NCBI GenBank assembly: GCA_030737875.1
Contig: CM060909.1
Location: 29,843,659-29,907,658 of the forward strand
Direction: 5' to 3'
Length of the DNA: 64,000 nucleotides
From: Allium sativum
Taxonomy: Eukaryota; Streptophyta; Magnoliopsida; Asparagales; Amaryllidaceae
A model generated the notes under the pieces. The model saw nothing but the letters and a program-made list of their open reading frames with translations. It was not told the origin of the DNA and ran no database searches. The position numbers and the translations under genes were made by a program. Positions 58,794 through 64,000 of this stretch are shown here, piece after piece. Positions within the stretch are counted from its first letter, which is position 1. Each line of letters starts with the position of its first letter.

Positions 58794-59755
58794 AAATTTT
58801 CTTTTTCTCCCTTAGCTATCCAGTTAACACCCGAACTACTGCTTCCCCCATGGCCACCAATAACTGCTCCATGTTGCTATATTATTTGAACCCATTTCTT
58901 CATGCTGCATGTACAACATGAACGACCTCGACCAAGCCTACTCTCATTTAAACCCACATCCTAATCGCACCATCATCGAACCACACCCCTCTATTCCAAG
59001 TGCTCGCTACACTCTCGCTGCAGCTCATGATGTGTACATATATTTATGGTTTAAGGTGAAGAATAGTATGTTTGTTTTCTGAGAGGATGATACTTGCATA
59101 GATTAAGTAAAGTAAGGAGGAGGATGTCTTCGTTTTTATAAAAATGGTGCTCAATTTACAGCAGAGAAGGAACGAAAATAAGTAGTTTATATTTATAGTG
59201 GAAGATGTCGTGGATAACACAGTATTATGGTACAAGGTAGGATGCCCAGTCACTAATTTGAGGTCTGCGTTTAGGCTTGCGTGTTTATGCAAAGTGAAAC
59301 CTTAGAAGGGTAGAATAGGTGTATAGGCTAGCACTGTAATGTTATTCCTCTTCATAGCTGTATTGATGGAAATGTGTATGTGCAAATGATTCAGAAAACA
59401 ACAGCCGCAGTACTGTTAACGGTAGGGTAGGCTCAGTTTGCACAAGATTTGTATATATTGTGTATGTGTTCTTTCATTTTCATGTGCTCTGTTCGATTTG
59501 ATTTTGCTTTGAATGGCATGCAGGTAGTTTGAGTTGGTTATATACTTAATGCATAAGTATGTATTCTCCATTTATTTTAATACGGTTAAATTTAATTGCT
59601 ACAGTTATTTAACATTCCACGTTAAACAAACGCACTGTCACATACAAACACTACGTGCTGCGAAAATAGTCATACTAATATATCTTGGGGTTCCGGATTT
59701 AAAGAAATTAATTTTGTTGAAAACCTCCTCTATTTGCACGATGACGATTTTTTGA
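58794..59755. other. Low-copy stretch, no recognised gene
   Basis: No similarity to the other parts of the window was seen. 58840-59040 is less AT-rich and has short open frames: a 23-codon ATG frame at 58850, and another from 58917 (ATG) to about 59082 with Tyr-Asn-Met-Asn-Asp and several His-Pro residues. The remainder has only scattered short frames on both strands. It may be unique flanking DNA or a gene remnant. Confidence 0.35.
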
Positions 59756-60468
59756 TCTTATCGGTTCACCTTTAAATTCGCCCAACGACAAAATAACTCT
59801 GATTGACACCAAAATAGAAATCTAGCACTAATTAGTTATACGTATTCCAATAAAATTCATTTCGTCGTAAACAGAGGTTGTTTGAAAAACAAATATTTTA
59901 AATGCTTATATAATACCAGCAAAATATTATAAATTAATTCCAAAACAATTAAACTAAATAATAATAATATTATTTATTGAATATATCCAAATAAAATAAT
60001 ATATCACTACGAATATAACTAATATATGGATTTACAACTCAGTATTAACAATTTTGAATTAATCTTTTTCCAAATATATAGAAATTCCTTATTAAATAAA
60101 CGATATAATTTAAAAACGATTTCCATAGCGACTATTCCAAAATATGATTTGGACATAACATAAAATCTATAAGATAAAATCTAAAATTTTCTTTTTCATT
60201 AGAAAATTATAATCAGTCAGATTCTAACATGTCTTGTTTCACGGAATTCCGACTTAAAACGGATTTTGTATAATCAATTGAAGTTCAAAACTCAATATTA
60301 CGAACTACAGCGACATTTCGAGCTCGTTTTATATTAAATATAAATATAAACGTTCTACCGTCGTTTAATTAACGAATTCGATATTAAAATCCCAAAGAAT
60401 TCAAATATAATATTTAAAATATATTTAAATATTCGAATTCAATTAGTCGAAAAATCCGTGTCGTTACA
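59756..60468 (-). mobile_element. Decayed LTR fragment (minus strand, U3 part)
   Basis: It parallels 58290-58793 in order: GAAATCTAGCACTAA (59818), CATTTCGTCGTAAAC (59868), TTCCATAGCGACTATTCC (60120), CGAACTACAGCGAC (60300), and ends CCGTGTCGTTACA. Insertions and substitutions are numerous. Its sense-3' part is missing. Confidence 0.65.
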
Positions 60469-60479
60469 TCTAAAATAAT

Positions 60480-61521
60480 AATAAAGGTAAATTAATTAAT
60501 TATGACCTCAACCTTAGCAACCGGGAAACGGTATAAAATCGGGTAGGTCGCATGGCTATGTGGGCCGCACCCATCAAAGGGTATATCATTACCTGACCTG
60601 GAGAAATCAAATGCCTTCGGTTGTCCTATTTTGAATTTTGTATGTATGCTATCGATTCGGTTGGCTGGCCCCCAACTTTGGTAATGATATATTCATTACT
60701 CTCAAGCGAAGTGAGGGGTCGGTCATGTTTAGCCAGGGTTGCAAGACATTCTTGTTGAATCCCCAATGTATTCATATCTAGAGGTACATTGTCGAAAGGT
60801 GGTCCCATACCATGCCATAGTTGGAAATCAGTTCTCCAACAAGAACCTGCGGTCTTGATTGTATTCTGTATATATGGAGCGTGAGATGCAAGCGTTCTGC
60901 TTGATTGATATTATTTGTATTTAGACACTATTATAATATCAGAAAAGATATTGATTTCAAAAATGTTTTGGGTTATCGTAAGGTAAAAACCATCTGTATT
61001 TATGTGTGGATTCGATCTTAGGATTATTCTTTTCTTTCGAAAAGATTTCGACGTTAAAATCAAGTTCGATGTTACCCAGAAACTTAGTGTGTTTTTCGCA
61101 CTCTGGTTCACCAGACTGACCTGGCGTTTGTAATGCTCGGGTTAGACCGAGTTGTACAGGTTCATGTTATCGGATGCGATGAAGAAATGAGCAGGAAGAG
61201 TCTAGACGTATGATATATATTTATTCCGCTGGGTGTTGTATACGAGGACAGGCCATTATAACTGTCCAGTTGTGTTGATGTACTATGATTATTGTAAGTA
61301 TTTTTTTTAAAAGCTCTCAGTAAGATTTAATTATATATTATATTTTGTTCCGCAGTGATGTGAGACGCTATGTTGTTCTTCCTCTTCTATTCTAATATTT
61401 CTTTCTTTCTTATCTCAACCTCTATATTCTTTCAATAATGATCCAATGTTTTCGATGCTTGAATAGTTGACATGATATTCTGTGTCGATTTTCGGGATTG
61501 AAAACCTGTCGGGCCGTTACA
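60480..61521 (+). mobile_element. Decayed LTR end (plus strand, outer-family type)
   Basis: It matches 46755-47781: TTATGACCTCAACC (60500), GGCATGGCTATGTGG-like text, CCAGGGTTGCAAGAC (60732), GTTATCGTAAGGTAAAAACC (60972), TTCCGC motifs (61225 and 61350), and GGGCCGTTACA at the end. No PBS follows, so it is probably a 3' LTR end or a fragment. A small minus-strand frame (60626) is an LTR shadow. Confidence 0.7.
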
Positions 61522-61952
61522 ATTTTCCAATAAATTGCTAGCCTATGGCATTCTTATGTGCTACAAGCCTAGGAGGGAGTAGGAAGTTTGATTTTCCTCT
61601 CTCTATGCATCTCGCTAAATAAAAAAAGACAAAAACTTGGCAAATATTTTCAATTCATGTTATTAAGATGTTTTCTACTTTCATTTTACTAAATTGGAAA
61701 ATATGCAATCTATATCTTCATATTTGATCGCTACAAAAAGGTTAATTTGCGTATTCCCATGTTATGTAAATATCTTTTTTTTTTTAATTTTGGAAACTTA
61801 ATATAAAGAAAAATATTCAAAGTGTTTACATGCATGCCTATCAATGGCTAAGATCAATCCAGACAATAGAATTTCAAATCTACCTCTAGTGACTAAATCC
61901 GGCACATGCGTGTATACTTATACAACCTTTTACCAAATGAGTTATCTTTGAT
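61522..61952. other. AT-rich flanking DNA, nothing recognised
   Basis: Contains a T run at 61773-61783. No repeat or gene similarity was noticed. Confidence 0.4.
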
Positions 61953-62192
61953 TTGTTAGTTTTACAAATATATATTGATATGTGTATACGGTATTCATGG
62001 AAGTGTAGTTTACTGGTGGATTATGGAAATTTCATGTGTGCGCTTCTTTATATGTATAACCCATTTAAAGGATCAGAGAATGAGCATATGTTGGCAAGCA
62101 ATATGGCATGTGAAGTAGAGTTCCAACATCATCATCCAGTATTAACATGTGCAGAACAGCTCATATCTGAATTACTAAAGGGAGGCCCTTAG
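61953..62192 (+). CDS. Possible exon or gene remnant, unrecognised product
   Basis: An open frame whose first ATG is at 61980 (earlier codons start from TTG). The segment 62010-62190 has a more protein-like composition than its surroundings: residues include CSLLVDYGNFMCALLYMYNP and, further on, several Glu and a His-His-His-Pro run, then CAEQLISELLKGG. I do not recognise the family. The hAT MITE begins at 62190 and supplies the stop codon; the target sequence before insertion would have read only a few codons further before its own stop. No clear splice or promoter signals were found, so it may be a chance frame or the last exon of a degraded gene. Confidence 0.25.
   Translation: MLVLQIYIDMCIRYSWKCSLLVDYGNFMCALLYMYNPFKGSENEHMLASNMACEVEFQHHHPVLTCAEQLISELLKGGP
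62182..62189. repeat. 8-bp target-site duplication GAGGCCCT, left copy
   Basis: Identical to 62849-62856. Eight bases is the hAT-superfamily length. Confidence 0.9.
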
Positions 62193-62848
62193 GGATGGCA
62201 ATAGGGCGGGTTTGGGGTCCAAACCCGCTTGACCCACCCCTGTTTTGATCTATTTTGACCCGTCCCATAGGGTCTTCGGGGAGGGTAGACCCGCAACCCG
62301 TTTTTGGTGGTTCGGGTCTAGGGTCGGGTATGAGGCATGGCGAACCCGCCCCAACCCGACCCGTATGGTTGAAACATCATTAAAACACTTTATAACTATG
62401 CTGATTACTTGTTAATCTTCTTATATATACATGGTAATAACTTGAATATTATATTCTTTCAATCAACAAACTATAAAATTTTCATAGTATTTATTTGCAT
62501 TAATGATAATCATACAATAACAAATGCATACATTTTGAAATATCATCTTACAACTCATTTTATTATATTCTCTTATCATTGTGAAAACATAATAATATGT
62601 ATATAATTTATTATTTAGTGGTAAAAACATAAGTACATAAATTTGTGTATGTTAGAATACAATATCACTGGGTCATAGGGCGGGTCGGGTCTACCCTCAC
62701 TTGTACGGGTTTCGGGTACAGGGCAGAATTCCAGACCCGCAATGAGTCTACGGGGTTGGTCTGGGGCGGGGTTTAAAATGTCCGGGTTGGGTCTGGGGTA
62801 GGAGAAACCCACCCTAACCCGCCCCAACCTGCCCCATTGCCATTCCTA
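62190..62848. mobile_element. Non-autonomous hAT-type MITE (659 bp)
   Basis: Terminal inverted repeats TAGGGATGGCAAT and ATTGCCATTCCTA are perfect over 13 bp and continue imperfectly into GC-rich subterminal GGGCGGGT and CCCGCC motifs on both sides. The interior (62370-62660) is AT-rich with no transposase. The TAGGGRTGGCAA terminus and GGGCGGG subterminal repeats are a widespread plant hAT MITE type. The perfect 8 bp duplication suggests a fairly young insertion. Confidence 0.92.
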
Positions 62849-62856
62849 GAGGCCCT
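62849..62856. repeat. 8-bp target-site duplication GAGGCCCT, right copy
   Basis: Matches the left copy exactly. Confidence 0.9.
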
Positions 62857-63385
62857 TGGATAAGTCAAAAATGAAGCCATCAAGTTTGCTTATCCTACCA
62901 CCGATTACCTTCTCCTTCACTATATATTTAAGTATATGGGAACCACGATATTTATTTTTTGCCTATAATAATTAAAAAATAAATGCTATGTTGAATTTGA
63001 TGTGGTTGGTTAATGAAAACAAAGATATTTATTTTCCTTTTTTGTTTTTTCTTTTAACTAAACTTTTGCATTTATTGAAACAACAACAACAATAATAACA
63101 ACACATGCTTTGAACAGTTAAAAATGCACAAGTAGCAATTACTACACGAAAACGTTTGTCTTTCTTCTATTTGAATGGTAAGTATCAACTTAGTCAGACA
63201 CGATATTTTGTACGCTGATGCTCAAAATTTTCTTACTAACATTGGAAAAAATGTGAGTTAGATAATGGAATATTTGTCATTTATTATTTGATTTTATTCA
63301 TAATCTCACATATAAAGTACTTATATTCATTGCAATATTTTTAGAAGATTCCTCCAACTTACCTACTTCTTATCTTCATTATTCT
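62857..63385. other. AT-rich flanking DNA, nothing recognised
   Basis: Includes a T-rich stretch (63030-63055) and an (ACA)/(ACAATA) stretch near 63085. No gene or repeat similarity noticed. Confidence 0.4.
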
Positions 63386-64000
63386 TGAGACAACCCAAAC
63401 TCACCATTATGGAAAAGCCCGGATTGAATTGAGAACACGACAAATCAGAACACGAACTATAGAACATTTCATTGCTTATTACAACAATTACATCAGAGTA
63501 CAAGAATATATCAGAGTATGAATGAATATTACATAGAAAAATATCAGAGATTTAAAATACATAGCAGCGGAAATAAAATGTAAAAATACAATGCATAGCG
63601 GAAAATAACAACTGACATAACTGAAAGAAATATACGAATACAAAGCTTTCCGAATATAGCTCCAGCTGTAATCCAGGATACTGGGTAAAGAAATATCTGC
63701 GAAAACCAAAACTACTAGCTGCCCGTATGGGAAATATGGGCACCCATATTTTAGGTTAAAACAATAAATTCTGAGTCAGTCATGGGACTAGTGTGAGAAC
63801 TAAAACAGTTATTAAAACATTATTTTTAAAATAAGGTAAATCAAGGGACCACGCCATATAACACGGAACGGGTTTACCCCCACGAATACTAGTGCCTAAA
63901 ACAAACAATGCAATGCTAAAGAAAAATGAAGCTTTTATAAGACTCAGGTCCCATCACACAACGAACGCAGTCGAGGATAGACTTTTACCTTATAATAGCC
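63386..64000 (-). mobile_element. Start of another minus-strand LTR (truncated by the window end)
   Basis: From about 63410 it follows the terminal block of the array LTRs: TTGAGAAC, AACATTTCATTGCTTATTAC, CATAGCAGCGGAAA, CTAGCTGCCCGTATGG, GGGACCACGCCATATAACAC, and the GAGGATAG...TTTTACCTTATAATAGCC block at the window edge. The exact terminus is uncertain; TGAGACAACCC at 63386 is the best candidate for a decayed TGTAAGGACCC. Confidence 0.75.

Noticed and set aside
58794..58815. Polypurine tract next to the oldest LTR
   Set aside because: The stretch is only loosely purine-rich in sense and lacks the CGAGGACGAAA signal seen at the other PPTs; it may just be flanking DNA.

Overview
The window looks like heterochromatin from a flowering-plant nuclear genome. 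It is strongly AT-rich, has no rRNA, tRNA or intact cellular gene, and is built almost entirely of nested Ty3/gypsy-type LTR retrotransposons with unusually long LTRs (about 6 to 6.9 kb). The species cannot be named from the sequence. Only one element encodes protein: a chromovirus (Tekay/Del-like by its C-terminal chromodomain-like segment and initiator-Met PBS) whose gag-pol is dead.

Layout by nesting depth. (a) The oldest layer is a minus-strand LTR whose pieces are 47782-50472 and 56598-58793; a 6.1 kb solo LTR (50473-56592) sits inside it. (b) A plus-strand, non-coding, long-LTR element fills 1-47781: end of its 5' LTR (1-1157), a short non-coding interior (1158-2563) and its 3' LTR (2564-3801 and 42919-47781). 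(c) That 3' LTR is split by a minus-strand array, 3802-42913, with the order LTR-interior-LTR-interior-LTR. The array has only one target-site duplication (GTTTG, 3797-3801 and 42914-42918). Each LTR is about 6.8-6.9 kb and each interior only about 1 kb, with PBS and PPT but no gag or pol. (d) The third LTR of the array is split by a plus-strand 16.6 kb chromovirus, 25253-41829, with about 6 kb LTRs, flanked by GTGTC/GCGTC. The two uninterrupted sister LTRs serve as empty-site controls.

To the right, 58794-64000 holds a poorly characterised low-copy stretch, decayed LTR fragments of both orientations (59756-60468 and 60480-61521), a 659 bp hAT-type MITE with a perfect 8 bp duplication (62190-62848), and the start of another minus-strand LTR (63386 to the window end).

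The LTRs of all these families share a modular plan despite diverged sequence: a TG...CA frame; a U3 with degenerate repeats; a TATA or A/T element; a GC-rich exon-like segment of about 0.3-0.9 kb ending at a GTGAGT-type splice donor; AT-rich tandem repeats; in most copies a conserved 7-bp-stem, 7-nt-loop hairpin; and a conserved terminal block of about 1.5 kb. In the chromovirus a strong splice acceptor abuts the gag ATG. The most interesting hypothesis here is that these giant LTRs are promoter plus first exon plus a giant intron, and that the coding-less elements are non-autonomous partners of the chromovirus lineage. All comparisons were made by eye; no alignments or searches were run.
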